Below, in pieces: positions 24,632-33,676 of a stretch of 36,769 nt of DNA. The position numbers and the translations under genes are program-made. Under the pieces are notes generated by a model. The model did no database searches, was not told the DNA's origin, and saw only the letters and a program-made list of their open reading frames with translations. Numbering within the stretch: the stretch's first letter is position 1; every line of letters starts with the position of its first letter. The DNA lies in the NCBI GenBank assembly GCA_012514315.1, contig JAAZAN010000074.1, forward strand, positions 1 through 36,769. The letters run 5' to 3'. The DNA is from Chloroflexota bacterium (GTDB taxonomy: Bacteria > Chloroflexota > Anaerolineae > B4-G1).

Positions 24632-25978
24632 ATGAGTAGATCCCGCAAGTACTATATTGTCTCCCTGGGTTGTCCGAAGAACACGGTGGACAGTGAAAGC
24701 ATGGCCGTTCTCTTGGAGCGCGCTGGCTATCGCGTGGCATCTGCCCCAGAACGCGCTGATCTGCTCATTGTCAACACCTGTGGCTTCATTGCACCTGCAC
24801 GTGAAGAGTCGGTGGCCACACTGCACGAACTCATCGATGGGCGACGGCCTGGACAACGGGTCATCGCAGCAGGTTGTTACGCTCAACGGTCGCCGGATGA
24901 ACTCATCGATGCAGTCCCCGGTCTGGATGGTGTTCTGGGCACGCGTCACTGGAAGGATGTCGCCGCACTGGCAAAACGACTGCGAAGCATATCCAGCAGT
25001 CGGCCCCATCCACCCGAAGTGTGTGTGTTGCCGGAGGGTTCCTCTGCTGTTCCTTCCGAAGATGGCGTGCACCGCGTGGCCATACAAGGCAACAGCGCTT
25101 ACCTCATGATCGCCGACGGTTGTCGGAGGACCTGTGCGTTCTGCGCGATCCCGCTCATCAAAGGGGACTCCGTCAGCCGACCGGTTGACGCGATTCTGGC
25201 CGATGCACGTTGGCTGGCCGATCGTGGTATCCAGGAGATCATCCTGATTGCGCAGGATACCACGGGATACGGAGACGATCTTGGAATGAGGGACGGTCTG
25301 TTGGTTCTGTTGGATCGGTTGGTGGATGCCGTGCCGAGTGTGCCCTGGATCCGGATCATGTACGCATTCCCTGGACCTGTCGTCGGGCGCTTGATGCGAC
25401 TGATGGCACAGTATCCTCAGATTCTGCCTTACTTGGACATTCCGTTGCAGCACGCCCACCCCGATGTCCTGCGGCGTATGAACCGCCCCGCCAATGTCGA
25501 TGCGATGCGCCGAATGATCGAAGACCTGCGCACCGAAGTGCCGGGAATCGCGCTGCGTACCACGTTCTTAACCGGCTTCCCTGGCGAGACAGAAGAAGAG
25601 TTTGAGGCTCTGCTGGATTTCGTCGTTGATATGCGTTTCGACCGTATGGGGGTTTTCACGTACTCGCATGAGATAGGCACCCCGGCCGACCGGCTCTCGG
25701 ACGATGTGTCCCCTGACGTCAAGAGTGAACGGCGAGATCGCTTGATGGAGGCTCAGCAGGCGATCTCCCTGGAGAAGAACCAGGCTCTCGTTGGCGCGAC
25801 GCTCGATGTTCTGATCGAGGGTCAGGGCGATGGGATCAGCGTTGGGCGCTCGTATCGCGACGCGCCGGAGGTCGATTGCCTGGTGCTGACGGCGACTCAG
25901 CTGCCAGTTGGGCGCATCGTGCCTGTGCGGATCACTGCCGCGCTCGACTACGACCTTGTGGGGGAGCCTCCAGCGTAG
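24632..25978 (+). CDS. rimO: Ribosomal protein S12 methylthiotransferase RimO
   Basis: The 448-residue radical SAM enzyme methylthiolates the conserved aspartate of ribosomal protein S12. The N-terminal UPF0004 domain has three cluster-binding cysteines (C14 in SLGCPKNTVD, C50 in VNTCGF, C82 in AAGCYAQR). The radical SAM cluster motif C-x3-C-x2-C is C164, C168 and C171 in DGCRRTCAFC. Near the middle are the sequence QHAHPDVLRRMNR and FLTGFPGETEEEFEALL. A TRAM domain occupies the end. The SLGCPKNTVDSE start separates RimO from MiaB. ATG 24632 lies 120 bases after the RodZ-like gene. Confidence 0.95.
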   Translation: MSRSRKYYIVSLGCPKNTVDSESMAVLLERAGYRVASAPERADLLIVNTCGFIAPAREESVATLHELIDGRRPGQRVIAAGCYAQRSPDELIDAVPGLDGVLGTRHWKDVAALAKRLRSISSSRPHPPEVCVLPEGSSAVPSEDGVHRVAIQGNSAYLMIADGCRRTCAFCAIPLIKGDSVSRPVDAILADARWLADRGIQEIILIAQDTTGYGDDLGMRDGLLVLLDRLVDAVPSVPWIRIMYAFPGPVVGRLMRLMAQYPQILPYLDIPLQHAHPDVLRRMNRPANVDAMRRMIEDLRTEVPGIALRTTFLTGFPGETEEEFEALLDFVVDMRFDRMGVFTYSHEIGTPADRLSDDVSPDVKSERRDRLMEAQQAISLEKNQALVGATLDVLIEGQGDGISVGRSYRDAPEVDCLVLTATQLPVGRIVPVRITAALDYDLVGEPPA

Positions 25979-25994
25979 CCCACCGAGGAGAGCT

Positions 25995-26019
25995 GTGGTC
26001 GGTATCCCCAACCGACCAC
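25995..26019 (+). other. Hairpin just upstream of the AlkZ-related gene
   Basis: GTGGTCGGT (25995-26003) pairs perfectly with ACCGACCAC (26011-26019) around a 7-base loop. It lies between the rimO stop and the ribosome site of the next gene, 20 bases before ATG 26039. No T-run follows, so it may be an mRNA stability or translation-control element rather than a terminator. Confidence 0.4.
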
Positions 26020-26038
26020 TAGGAAAGTGGGACAGTCT

Positions 26039-26920
26039 ATGACTGATGCCGTCTCGAAAGACTGGGTTCTACGGCAGAGAGCCTACCGATATCGCTGCGT
26101 CCGGGACCGTCGCGTTCAGACGTTGACTGAGGCGCGGGCATTCGTGGATGATCTGGGATTTGTCCACTTCTGGCCTATCAAGGATGTGGAGCTCCCGAAC
26201 CTGTTTCATGCGATCGCAGGCTGTGCACGCCCGGTGCCAATGGAACATGACGATGCTGATATGAGCAAGTGCTGGGGATGGAAGGATAGTTCGCTTGGAC
26301 AGAGGTGGTGGTACTATGGCAAGCTGCTCAGGCGGCGTGCTACGCTGGTCTCGCTGGAGGTGCTGCCCTACTTCTACGCGCTGTCCGAGAATTTCGGTTC
26401 GCTCGATGACTACCTGCAGGAATACGAGGATGGCCTGATGACAGCTGAGGCGAGGGCGATCTACGAGGCGCTGTTGGAGCTGGGGCCTCTGGACACGGTG
26501 CAGTTGCGACGGGAGGCGCGAATGAGCGCGGAGAGCGCCAAGTCCCGTTTCGACCGCGCGCTCAGCGAGCTTCAGGTGGGCCTGAAAGTGATGCCTATTG
26601 GTGTGGCTGAAGCAGGTGCATGGAATTATGCCTTCACATATGAGATTGTGCAGCGACATCTCCCCGAGTTACCTGAACAGGCTCGCTCGATCGGACGCGG
26701 GGAGGCGCGGCGCCATCTTGTGCGGCGCTATCTCGACAACGTAATTGCGGCGGATCGGAAGATGATCGCCAAGGTGTTCCACGTGCTGAAGTGGACGCCG
26801 AGGGAATTGGAGCACGTCGTCAGTGTCCTGATTGACGAGCGAGAGGTGCGAGAGGTGCGGATTGAGGGGATGCGGACCCCGCACCTGGTGTCAGTGCGAG
26901 CACTCGAGAATCTTCACTGA
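26039..26920 (+). CDS. AlkZ-related winged-helix protein
   Basis: The 293-residue protein resembles the AlkZ-related group, distant relatives of the AlkZ/YcaQ winged-helix DNA glycosylases. Features I associate with that group are QRAYRYRCVRDRRVQTLTEA near the start, DDLGFVHFWPIKDVELPNL, WGWKDSSLGQRWWYYGKLLRR, SLEVLPYFYALSENFG and a C-terminal helical stretch. The QxQ catalytic motif of true AlkZ enzymes is not seen, so glycosylase activity is uncertain. The last seven bases overlap the end of the convergent lipoprotein gene. ATG 26039 is chosen over the in-frame upstream start at 26027. Confidence 0.7.
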   Translation: MTDAVSKDWVLRQRAYRYRCVRDRRVQTLTEARAFVDDLGFVHFWPIKDVELPNLFHAIAGCARPVPMEHDDADMSKCWGWKDSSLGQRWWYYGKLLRRRATLVSLEVLPYFYALSENFGSLDDYLQEYEDGLMTAEARAIYEALLELGPLDTVQLRREARMSAESAKSRFDRALSELQVGLKVMPIGVAEAGAWNYAFTYEIVQRHLPELPEQARSIGRGEARRHLVRRYLDNVIAADRKMIAKVFHVLKWTPRELEHVVSVLIDEREVREVRIEGMRTPHLVSVRALENLH

Positions 26921-26955
26921 ACAGGGGCTTCACTCCGAGCCCCCTGTTCAGTGAA
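26913..26955. terminator. Perfect 15-base hairpin spanning both convergent stop codons
   Basis: The arms are 26913-26927 and 26941-26955, pairing over all 15 positions around a 13-base loop. The 5' arm starts TTCACTGAACAGGGG. Both the rightward TGA (26918-26920) and the leftward TGA (26916-26914) lie in this arm. No T-run is present on either side. It is likely a bidirectional terminator or mRNA-end structure for the convergent pair. Confidence 0.6.
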
Positions 26956-27987
26956 CTCTGCCGTCCCAATGATCGCCGAAATCAGTTCGACGATGTCTGC
27001 ATACTCTGCCGATCGAACAGTGAATCCGCTGAAGTGGTCGATGAGTACGATGCGGGCATCGGATCTGAGTGGGCTCTCAAGCACATATTGCACTGTGATG
27101 TAGTCGCTCGACCCACTTTCCTCCCGTACAACGTCGACACCGTTGATCGTCAGTGTCTCACGGTGGTTGGGCTCGACGTATGCTCGACGAAACTGCTCCT
27201 CAGATCCGATGCATATCTCCAGGCTGACTGCGGGGATCGCCGGCGGCGCGTTGGCGTCAGGCGGGCCGTTGCGCTCAAATCGATCAGCCCAGTCCTGCGG
27301 GTAGAAGATGACTGTGCGCTTGACGGGCCAGTCGCTCGGCATATTTGTTCCCGGTGCGGTCAGGTCCTTGTGCTTCCAGTCTGGTGGAATGGCCAACTCG
27401 AAGCCATAGGGCTCAACCTCAAACGCGGTCCAGTCGTCTGTAGCGACGGGGCTGTTTCCTGCGACGGCCGCGTCGATCTCACTAACTGATGTGTCTCGAT
27501 CTTCGACGGCGACGCCAGCCGTGAAGGATTGCCCGTCAATATCTGTGTCTACTGGCAGCACGTCGTCCGTCAGATGGAGACGGCCGTTCCGTTCGACAAT
27601 CGCGAATTTCACGACGATGAAGCCGTACTTGTCGGAACCCCAAGTCATCCGATACACGCCCGGCGCTAGCTGGCCGCGCCAGCGCATGGCCCAGTGTACA
27701 TTGTCGGCAGCAATTGCCGCCATTTCCAGCGCATTTGCGCTCGCGCGTAGCGTGTCGGCCGCGTCACGAATCTCCATCTGCCCCTCGAATCGCGCGTCTC
27801 CAGCGAAGCATTCTGGCCCGACGTTGCGAATGCCCAGATCGATCTGACACTCTCGGTCATTGTTCAGGGCGACGTCTGCTTCGAATCTTAGTTGAGGAGT
27901 GGTCGGGAGGTCCGCTCTCAGTGCGCAGCCAACCAGCAATGCAGCCCCCACATGCAGCAAAGAGGTGAGCCACACTCTCGCATTCAT
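26914..27987 (-). CDS. Hypothetical lipoprotein
   Basis: A 357-residue predicted lipoprotein: a signal peptide of about 20 residues ends in the lipobox ALLVGC (Cys21). No function is recognised. The first part (about 30-170) is beta-rich and hints at an immunoglobulin-like sandwich, with NVGPECFAGDARFEGQMEI and PGVYRMTWGSDKYG. The second (about 200-340) begins YGFELAIPPDWK, similar to secreted PsbP-like or DUF-type domains with FSGFTVRSAEY. ATG 27987 follows GGAGGA on the minus strand. It overlaps the AlkZ-related gene by seven bases at its 3' end. It seems separate from the five-gene operon to its right. Confidence 0.72.
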   Translation of the reverse strand: MNARVWLTSLLHVGAALLVGCALRADLPTTPQLRFEADVALNNDRECQIDLGIRNVGPECFAGDARFEGQMEIRDAADTLRASANALEMAAIAADNVHWAMRWRGQLAPGVYRMTWGSDKYGFIVVKFAIVERNGRLHLTDDVLPVDTDIDGQSFTAGVAVEDRDTSVSEIDAAVAGNSPVATDDWTAFEVEPYGFELAIPPDWKHKDLTAPGTNMPSDWPVKRTVIFYPQDWADRFERNGPPDANAPPAIPAVSLEICIGSEEQFRRAYVEPNHRETLTINGVDVVREESGSSDYITVQYVLESPLRSDARIVLIDHFSGFTVRSAEYADIVELISAIIGTAEFTEQGARSEAPVQ

Positions 27988-28278
27988 TGGTTGTCAGTCC
28001 TCCGTCTCTCTATGCCGTCGCTCTCTCATCCCACACAGTAGTCTCGCTGATCCCGATGGAACGGATCCGAGGTGTTGTTGATCTTCATCTTCAGTATCTG
28101 CCAAGATCTGCACCGTTGCCTCGGGCGAGCGAAGGATGTCCCGTTCATCCGCTAGACGGATTTCAGGATGGGTCAAACGGGTAGGTTGAGAGTAGCTGCA
28201 CTATCCGGCACGAGTGGGATCGACCCTGTGCAAGGATCGGACCGGTATGTCTCCACCATGGAAGAGAGCGAACGGCGC
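27988..28278. other. Intergenic region between two leftward lipoprotein genes
   Basis: About 290 bases with no convincing gene. A nested hairpin is possible at 28140-28181: CCCGTT/AACGGG outside and ATCCG/CGGAT inside. It lies downstream of the DUF3828 gene on the minus strand, but no T-run follows. The GGAGGA ribosome site of the next lipoprotein gene is near 28000. I see no clear promoter. Confidence 0.4.
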
Positions 28279-28734
28279 CTACTGCTCGAATGGCTTGACG
28301 CCCGAGATCCGCCACTCACCATCGACCAGCTCCAGATCGACGCGCCGATAGGTTGGGTTGGGATTCCCACGCCAGTAGAACTCGAGGACAACGTTGGCTT
28401 GATCTCCGGAGACGGTGGCCTGACCCACCACATACTCCTCTGGGATGTCCTGAGCGAGGAGGAAAGGATCACCACCGCCGGTATCGAACGAGGCTGTGGC
28501 CTCGTCCGCCGCTTTGATGAAAGACTCTGTCAGGTAGGGGCTGTGGCGATACTCTTTATCGACTAGAGGATTACCCGGATACCCGATATACCAGCGGTAG
28601 AACTTGCTGACCACCTCCTGTGGACTGAGAGATGGTTCCTTGGGAGGCATCAGAGTACATCCGCCTGCAAGTATGCAGACTGCTGCAGCGATCATCACAG
28701 GAAGCCAAGGCTTGGATCTCACGGTACCCCCCAT
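28279..28734 (-). CDS. Lipoprotein with a DUF3828-like domain
   Basis: About 151 residues. A signal peptide ends in the lipobox ILAGGC, followed by a domain like DUF3828 with SPQEVVSKFYRWYIGYPGN and, near the end, YRRVDLELVDGEWRISGVKPF. Function is unknown. The stop of the response regulator gene overlaps this ATG (TGATG), so the two are translationally coupled. An alternative start, GTG 28722, has a G-rich site (GGGGGG) upstream and would also give a good signal peptide. It is the last gene of the cupin-M23-kinase-regulator operon and may be an extracytoplasmic accessory or output of that system; that is inference. Confidence 0.75.
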   Translation of the reverse strand: MGGTVRSKPWLPVMIAAAVCILAGGCTLMPPKEPSLSPQEVVSKFYRWYIGYPGNPLVDKEYRHSPYLTESFIKAADEATASFDTGGGDPFLLAQDIPEEYVVGQATVSGDQANVVLEFYWRGNPNPTYRRVDLELVDGEWRISGVKPFEQ

Positions 28735-29390
28735 CAATCGACTATCTTGTGCTGCAGCGCGAACGATACAGCTTCTGTGCGTGTAGAGACGTTCAGCTTG
28801 GACAATATGTTGCTCACGTGTGTCTTCACAGTTGTGAGGCTGATGAATAACCTCCGAGCGATCTCAGGGTTCGTCAGGCCCTGGACCATCAATACCAGCA
28901 CTTCGCGCTCGCGCTGGGTCAGGTCATCTCCTGGGACGGTTTCCTGTCGGGCTGCTCTGAAGAGGGCCTCGGTCGCCTGCGGAGCGAGCGCGGGCTTCCC
29001 CGCGTATGTCTTGCGGATGGCGTCGGCCAGCTCATCTGCGCTGATGTCCTTGAGCAGGTACCCGCTGGCGCCGGCCTCCAGCGCATCGTGTACCAGGCCC
29101 TCATCTTCGAAGCTGGTCAGAGCGATCACGCGCACCTGGGGCCGGTCCAGACGTCTTGCTCTTGCCAGGAGCTCTTGCGTGGCTTCCACCCCGCCCATCC
29201 GAGGCATCTTGAGATCCATCAGGACGACGTCAGGTCTGGCCTGTTCAAACACGCGCAGGGCCTCCTCGCCATCGCGCGCCTCTCCGACCAGCCTGAGGTC
29301 ATCATGGATCGAAAGAAACGTGGCCAGTCCATTGCGGACCATCTGGTGGTCGTCCACTAGTAGAACTCGGATGATCTTCTCGTCATTCAT
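28734..29390 (-). CDS. NarL/LuxR-type response regulator
   Basis: The 218-residue response regulator has a receiver domain at residues 7-125 with phosphorylatable Asp59 ([13 protein letters not shown]), the acidic pair DD at 13-14 and conserved Thr/Ser and Lys ([15 protein letters not shown]). A LuxR-type helix-turn-helix follows at about 150-212: [20 protein letters not shown], then [15 protein letters not shown] 29390 follows GGAGGCAAA and overlaps the sensor kinase stop by 8 bases (ATGAATGA), so the two form a translationally coupled pair. The targets are not known; no inverted-repeat operators were identified. Confidence 0.93.
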   Translation of the reverse strand: MNDEKIIRVLLVDDHQMVRNGLATFLSIHDDLRLVGEARDGEEALRVFEQARPDVVLMDLKMPRMGGVEATQELLARARRLDRPQVRVIALTSFEDEGLVHDALEAGASGYLLKDISADELADAIRKTYAGKPALAPQATEALFRAARQETVPGDDLTQREREVLVLMVQGLTNPEIARRLFISLTTVKTHVSNILSKLNVSTRTEAVSFALQHKIVD

Positions 29391-31635
29391 TTTGCCTCCA
29401 AACGACCGTGACACGCGTGCCCTGCCCCGACGCGCTCTCGATGGCGACATGCGCTCCAATTCCCCGGGCCCGCTCGCGGATGTTGATCAGCCCAAAGTGA
29501 CCGGCTGGCGATTCGCCAGGCTCGAAGCCGCATCCGTCATCACTGATGTGAAGGCGTATCGCCGTTTCCTCCTGACCGAGGTGAAGCTTCACATGGTTGG
29601 CCTGGGCGTGCTTCACAATATTGTTCATCGCCTCCTGCGCGATGCGATAGAATGCGACTTTGATCTCGGCTGGGAGTGGCGGGATCGCCCCAATATCCAG
29701 CGACACCTCGGCCTGTGCTTTTCCCATCATCGCTTCCGCCAACTGGTGCAGGAGGTCGGGTAGCTCGGAGTTGAGTAACGCCGAGGGTCTCAGCTCTATC
29801 AACAGTGTGCGCATCTCGGCCATTGCGCCGCGCGTCAGGCGTTTCAGGTCCTCCAATCTGCGTTCTCCCTCCTCAGGGTCGCGGGCCCAGAGGCGCGGGA
29901 GTACGTCAGAGATCAGTCGTGCCGCGAACAGTGTCTGGCTCACGGCGTCGTGCAGTTCCCGTGCCAGGCGAATTCGCTCCTCCTCCGCCGCTGAAGTCCT
30001 GGCTTGTTCGTACAAGCGTGCGTTGTCGACCGCCATTCCGGTCTGTTGTCCAATGGCGGATAGTAGGGAGCGCTCTTCGGGCGTGATAGTGCGCGGTGTG
30101 TGGGTTGCCAGGTTCAGAACACCAAGGACCGTGCCCTTTGCAGTGAGGGGTACGCTGATGATCATTTGCAGCCCTTCCTTCTCCAGCAGGCTCCTGAGTC
30201 TTCCAGTGGGGTAGTCGGCGACGAGCCGGAGGGCAGGCGCTTCGGTCGCCATTGTCTCACCGGCCAGGCTATCGCTCAATGACAACTGGTGGACTTCCTG
30301 AACAAACTGTGCCGACAGCCCCTTATGGGCCATGAGAAGGAGCGCGCTTTGCTTCTCTACGCGAAACGCAGCTCCAGCCTCGATGTTCAGAACATCCAGT
30401 GTCTTGGATAGCGCTGCCTCTAGTACATCGTCCAGCTCCAGTGACCGGCTGACGACTGCCGAGATGTCATTTAATGCTGCTAGTTCACCGGTGCGTTCCT
30501 TCACGCGTTGCTCCAGCGTGCTGTAGGATGCTGCCAGCTCCATGGACATGATGTTGAATCGTTGGGCCAATGATTCCAGCTCGTCACCGGTCTGGATATC
30601 GATGGTCTGGCCGAAATCGCCTGCCGCAATGCGCTCGGTCGCTTCCGTGAGCCGTGTGAGAGGACCTGTGATGCGTCGTGTGCCAAAGGCTGCGACGATC
30701 GCCGGGACAATCACGCCCAGCGCCAGCAGTATGAGCAAGAAGCGTGTGTAGGGTCGGCTCGCCCGGGTCACAGCAGCCCAGCCTTCCTCGGTGACCAGTC
30801 CCCAGGCTGTGCCTGGAACCGGCGCAAATCCGGCCACGACAGTGCGCCCCTCAAGGTCGAGCGTGCGGATGGCGCCGCTCTCGCCACGGAGTGCATACTG
30901 GACGCCCTCCAGATTCGACAGGTCTTCACCGATAAGGAACGTGTCGGGATGAAAGATCACGCGTCCATTGCCGTCGCAGATGAAGGCCATCTCGCCCCGC
31001 CCGATGTACAGGCCCCAGATGCGCTGGTAAAACGTGCTGCCCCGCGCTACGTCGCGTTGGGCGCGCAGCAAGCCGATCAGCGTGCCCCGGGACGGAGCTT
31101 CCGAATCGTACAGAGGCCAGGAGAGGGCGATGACCTCAGTGTCCGGGATCAGGTCGCTGATGATGTTCGAATAGCGCCTCTCGTCACCCGTAAGGAGTGG
31201 ATCAAGTGCATACTGACCGACTAACTCCGGTCGGTGGGGGGCAGTAGCCACGATCTGGCCGGTGGCATTCAGCATCAAGAGTCCGCCGTCGAAGAGCAGC
31301 GTGTTGTTGTGCCAGGTTTCGACCAACGATTCTGGCTGAACCCTGCCGGCGCTGTCGAGGGTGGCCAGTCCAGTGGTGTACCTGGTGAGCTCAGCGCTCA
31401 GTTGATTGGCCAGGAGCAGCGCGCGATCGCGATTACGTGTCAGGACCAGGTCTTCTGTAACGCGCCGGTAGGCGTAGAAGGCGAGGAGACCTACCGCGAT
31501 TGATATCACCGCGGAGGGGATCAGGAACCACGCGACGATCTTGGTTCGGATCCTTCCGCGTTCGCTTCCGACGAAACTGGCAGCTTCCGGTGTCACAATG
31601 GACCGGTTCCTCGCCGGTGTTCTGCTTTCAGCCAT
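29383..31635 (-). CDS. Membrane sensor histidine kinase with dCache, HAMP and GAF domains
   Basis: A 750-residue HisKA_3-type kinase. A membrane helix lies at about 33-55, a dCache-like extracytoplasmic sensor at 60-295 and a second membrane helix at 298-318. HAMP covers 319-370 ([19 protein letters not shown]) with a coiled coil after it, and a GAF domain spans about 385-545. The phosphoacceptor region [14 protein letters not shown] carries His562. The HATPase domain has [10 protein letters not shown] (669-678), DDGCGF (699-704) and GLINIRERA. The stop overlaps the response regulator start by 8 bases. The signal bound by the dCache domain is unknown. It starts 6 bases after the M23 gene. Confidence 0.93.
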   Translation of the reverse strand: MAESRTPARNRSIVTPEAASFVGSERGRIRTKIVAWFLIPSAVISIAVGLLAFYAYRRVTEDLVLTRNRDRALLLANQLSAELTRYTTGLATLDSAGRVQPESLVETWHNNTLLFDGGLLMLNATGQIVATAPHRPELVGQYALDPLLTGDERRYSNIISDLIPDTEVIALSWPLYDSEAPSRGTLIGLLRAQRDVARGSTFYQRIWGLYIGRGEMAFICDGNGRVIFHPDTFLIGEDLSNLEGVQYALRGESGAIRTLDLEGRTVVAGFAPVPGTAWGLVTEEGWAAVTRASRPYTRFLLILLALGVIVPAIVAAFGTRRITGPLTRLTEATERIAAGDFGQTIDIQTGDELESLAQRFNIMSMELAASYSTLEQRVKERTGELAALNDISAVVSRSLELDDVLEAALSKTLDVLNIEAGAAFRVEKQSALLLMAHKGLSAQFVQEVHQLSLSDSLAGETMATEAPALRLVADYPTGRLRSLLEKEGLQMIISVPLTAKGTVLGVLNLATHTPRTITPEERSLLSAIGQQTGMAVDNARLYEQARTSAAEEERIRLARELHDAVSQTLFAARLISDVLPRLWARDPEEGERRLEDLKRLTRGAMAEMRTLLIELRPSALLNSELPDLLHQLAEAMMGKAQAEVSLDIGAIPPLPAEIKVAFYRIAQEAMNNIVKHAQANHVKLHLGQEETAIRLHISDDGCGFEPGESPAGHFGLINIRERARGIGAHVAIESASGQGTRVTVVWRQNE

Positions 31636-31641
31636 AGCCGT

Positions 31642-32448
31642 TCACTCGATACGCGCCGATACAAAAGCAATGGGGTCAACGTAGCCGTAGTAGTCAGGGT
31701 GCGCTCGGAGGGGGTTGTCATCCCACGTATAACCCACTCCTGCAACGCGACCATTGCACGTGCCACGACCGCCTGCGGTGTCAGGTGGGAACAACAGCGT
31801 CCCATCCGAGAATGTGTGCATCTCCCAGTGCAGGTGACTGTTGCCGCCTTGATCATATACCTGGGCTACAACCTGACCCAGATTCACCGGGTCGCCAGCA
31901 CCTACCTGGACATAGTCCACGTGCCAGAAGGCGGAATAGATGAACCTCTCCGTCCCGTCCTGCAGTCGATGCTTTGTGATAATGATGTAGCCATCCTGTC
32001 CTGCATCCTGAACATGCGTGACCACGCCATCAGCGACCGCGTGAATGGGACTCCCTGCCGTTCCCAGGATGACCTGCCCATTGGAGTTCAGAGCCCATAG
32101 GTCGACGCCTGAGTGGAAGAGCTGGCTGAAGGGCACATCGTTCCCGTCCGAATCGAGGAAACAGTTGCGTTGATTCCCCCAGGCAGGATTCTGGACGCCA
32201 TAGCGCGTATCGGATGTGAGCTCTCCACTAATACCTTGTACGTAAGGGCCATACTGTTCGGAGGGCAGCAAGGGGAAGTCAAACCGTCGAGCAATTCTGG
32301 GTGTGGACCAGGCTCCGCTTCCTGTGATAGCGTCTCGCTGGCGGGGGGTGGTGATATCCCACACATACGCTGCGGCGATCAGGCATAGACCGGCCAGCCC
32401 GATTGAAGTCAGCAACAGGATACGATAGGGATCGCGATTGTCGGACAC
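31642..32448 (-). CDS. M23 family metallopeptidase, membrane-anchored
   Basis: A 268-residue zinc endopeptidase of the M23/LytM type, which cleaves peptidoglycan cross-bridges or related peptides. A single membrane helix lies at about 10-29 (ILLLTSIGLAGLCLIAAAYV), so it is probably anchored outward. Zinc ligands are His112 and Asp116 (FHSGVDLW) and His207 in HLHWEM; His176 and His205 are in catalytic positions. The start is taken as GTG 32448, four bases after the cupin stop, since the longer frame from 32490 would overlap the cupin gene by 38 bases. It lies directly upstream of the sensor kinase gene in one operon. Confidence 0.88.
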   Translation of the reverse strand: MSDNRDPYRILLLTSIGLAGLCLIAAAYVWDITTPRQRDAITGSGAWSTPRIARRFDFPLLPSEQYGPYVQGISGELTSDTRYGVQNPAWGNQRNCFLDSDGNDVPFSQLFHSGVDLWALNSNGQVILGTAGSPIHAVADGVVTHVQDAGQDGYIIITKHRLQDGTERFIYSAFWHVDYVQVGAGDPVNLGQVVAQVYDQGGNSHLHWEMHTFSDGTLLFPPDTAGGRGTCNGRVAGVGYTWDDNPLRAHPDYYGYVDPIAFVSARIE

Positions 32449-32452
32449 AACC

Positions 32453-32776
32453 CTATTTGTACTCTTCGCGCGGTGGATACCACGCATCAAGGGCTACTGT
32501 CGGTTCATCCAGAACGACAACCCGGTGTGAGACACCGGGTGGACAGCAAGCTCCACTGCCGGCGTGAAGCACTCGCTTCTCGTCACCCAGATAGAACTCC
32601 ATACCACCGCTCACAACGTACGTGATCTGCTCATGGGGATGGCTGTGTTCTGGAACCGTGCTCCCTGGCTGTAGGTTCAGGAACGTGATCATCACATGGT
32701 CGAGGTAGACGGCTCGTCGTGTGATTCCCGGCAGCATCTCCGTAGCCGGCAACTCGTCGACGGTGAAGAATGTCAT
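32453..32776 (-). CDS. Cupin domain protein
   Basis: A 107-residue single-domain cupin. The first cupin motif reads STVPEHSHPHEQITYVVSGGME, with HSHPHE as metal-type ligands, and the second ends in a GSGACCPPGVSHRV stretch with a histidine. Such small cupins bind metals and may be sensors, isomerases or dioxygenase-like; function cannot be set here. ATG 32776 follows AGGAGGTCA at a good distance; the in-frame upstream start at 32926 would run back through the promoter. It is the first gene of a five-gene leftward operon with its own promoter at 32810-32838. Confidence 0.87.
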   Translation of the reverse strand: MTFFTVDELPATEMLPGITRRAVYLDHVMITFLNLQPGSTVPEHSHPHEQITYVVSGGMEFYLGDEKRVLHAGSGACCPPGVSHRVVVLDEPTVALDAWYPPREEYK

Positions 32777-32809
32777 TCTGTGACCTCCTGGCTGTTGATG
32801 TTGAGGGCG

Positions 32810-32838
32810 ATTATAGAGAAGTTGAAGCGAATGGACAA
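32810..32838 (-). promoter_or_regulatory. Promoter of the cupin-M23-kinase operon
   Basis: On the minus strand TTGTCC (32838-32833), 17-base spacer, then a perfect TATAAT (32815-32810). The start would be near 32803, about 27 bases before ATG 32776. Confidence 0.78.
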
Positions 32839-32911
32839 GATAGGCGCGCTGGATGAATGGCTGGGATGGTGTCCCGCATTGGTTACCTGGGTCAAAGCGG
32901 GTGTCCCTTTT

Positions 32912-32940
32912 TTGACAAGGTGGCACACATGGAGTACATT
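32912..32940 (+). promoter_or_regulatory. Promoter of the GAF-domain gene
   Basis: A perfect TTGACA (32912-32917), 17-base spacer, then TACATT (32935-32940). The start would be near 32947, leaving a leader of about 85 bases. It is divergent from the cupin promoter, with about 75 bases between the -35 elements. Confidence 0.7.
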
Positions 32941-33031
32941 ATGTGGGAATGACAACTTCGTACGAGAGGTATCTTGGGCATCGTCGTGGCGAGTGATATG
33001 CCGCAGGAGCTCCCGCTAGCAAGAGGTGACT

Positions 33032-33673
33032 ATGTCAACGGATGGCTCGCATCTCATACGTTTCCTGCAACAGGAGAACATCCGCTCGCGTGATGAGAAT
33101 AAGCAACTCGAAGCCGAGAACCAGGCTCTGCGCAGGTACATCCGCGCCCTACAGAGAGTGCAGAGCATCATCGAGAGATTTACCCCTGAACACGACATCC
33201 TGCAACTCCTGGATGAGACTCTCGACTGTACGCTGGCGTTGCTGGACGCTCCAGACGGATCATTGATGCTCGTCGACGAGGAGACCGATGACCTGGTCTT
33301 TGTCCTCGTTCACGGTTCGGTGCGCGAAGTGCTACCCGGCCATCGGTTCAGTCGTAAGCGCGGCATCGCTGGCTGGGTTGCGGAGCATAAGCGGGCTGTC
33401 TCGATCGACAATGTCTACGCTGATCCCCGTTTTCTCCCCGAGCTGGATGAGCGCTTTGGGTTTGCAACGCGTTCGCTGATCGCTGTGCCGTTGATTGCAC
33501 GGGGACGGGTGCTGGGCGTCATTGAGGCGATCAACAAGCGCTCAGGCGAGCCGTTCACTGAGGATGACGAGAGCCTTCTCTCCATACTGGCTACGATGAC
33601 GGCGTCTGCGCTTGACTATGCAGCGTCAGGTCCACACCGGGTGGATAACCACGAGAGCGTGGCGCAGGGATAG
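33032..33673 (+). CDS. GAF-domain protein with N-terminal coiled coil
   Basis: A 213-residue soluble protein. Residues about 10-45 form a charged coiled coil (NIRSRDENKQLEAENQALRR), and a GAF domain spans about 50-195: the start of the fold TLALLDAPDGSLMLVDEETD, then GIAGWVAEHKRAVSIDNVY and LIAVPLIARGRVLGVIEAIN. GAF domains bind small ligands or act as signalling modules. No output domain is fused, so it probably signals through dimerisation or a partner. ATG 33032 follows AGAGGTGACT. It is transcribed from its own promoter, divergent from the kinase operon, and converges on the DUF1854 gene with 3 bases between. Confidence 0.85.
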   Translation: MSTDGSHLIRFLQQENIRSRDENKQLEAENQALRRYIRALQRVQSIIERFTPEHDILQLLDETLDCTLALLDAPDGSLMLVDEETDDLVFVLVHGSVREVLPGHRFSRKRGIAGWVAEHKRAVSIDNVYADPRFLPELDERFGFATRSLIAVPLIARGRVLGVIEAINKRSGEPFTEDDESLLSILATMTASALDYAASGPHRVDNHESVAQG

Positions 33674-33676
33674 CGA

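Noticed and set aside
24434..25459. 341-codon leftward open frame opposite the RodZ-like gene end and rimO
   Set aside because: It is Cys/His/Arg-rich, has no recognisable domain and lies opposite the clear radical SAM gene rimO.
28747..29763. 338-codon rightward open frame
   Set aside because: It is antisense to the response regulator and kinase genes, has a Ser/Arg-rich composition and lacks a ribosome site.
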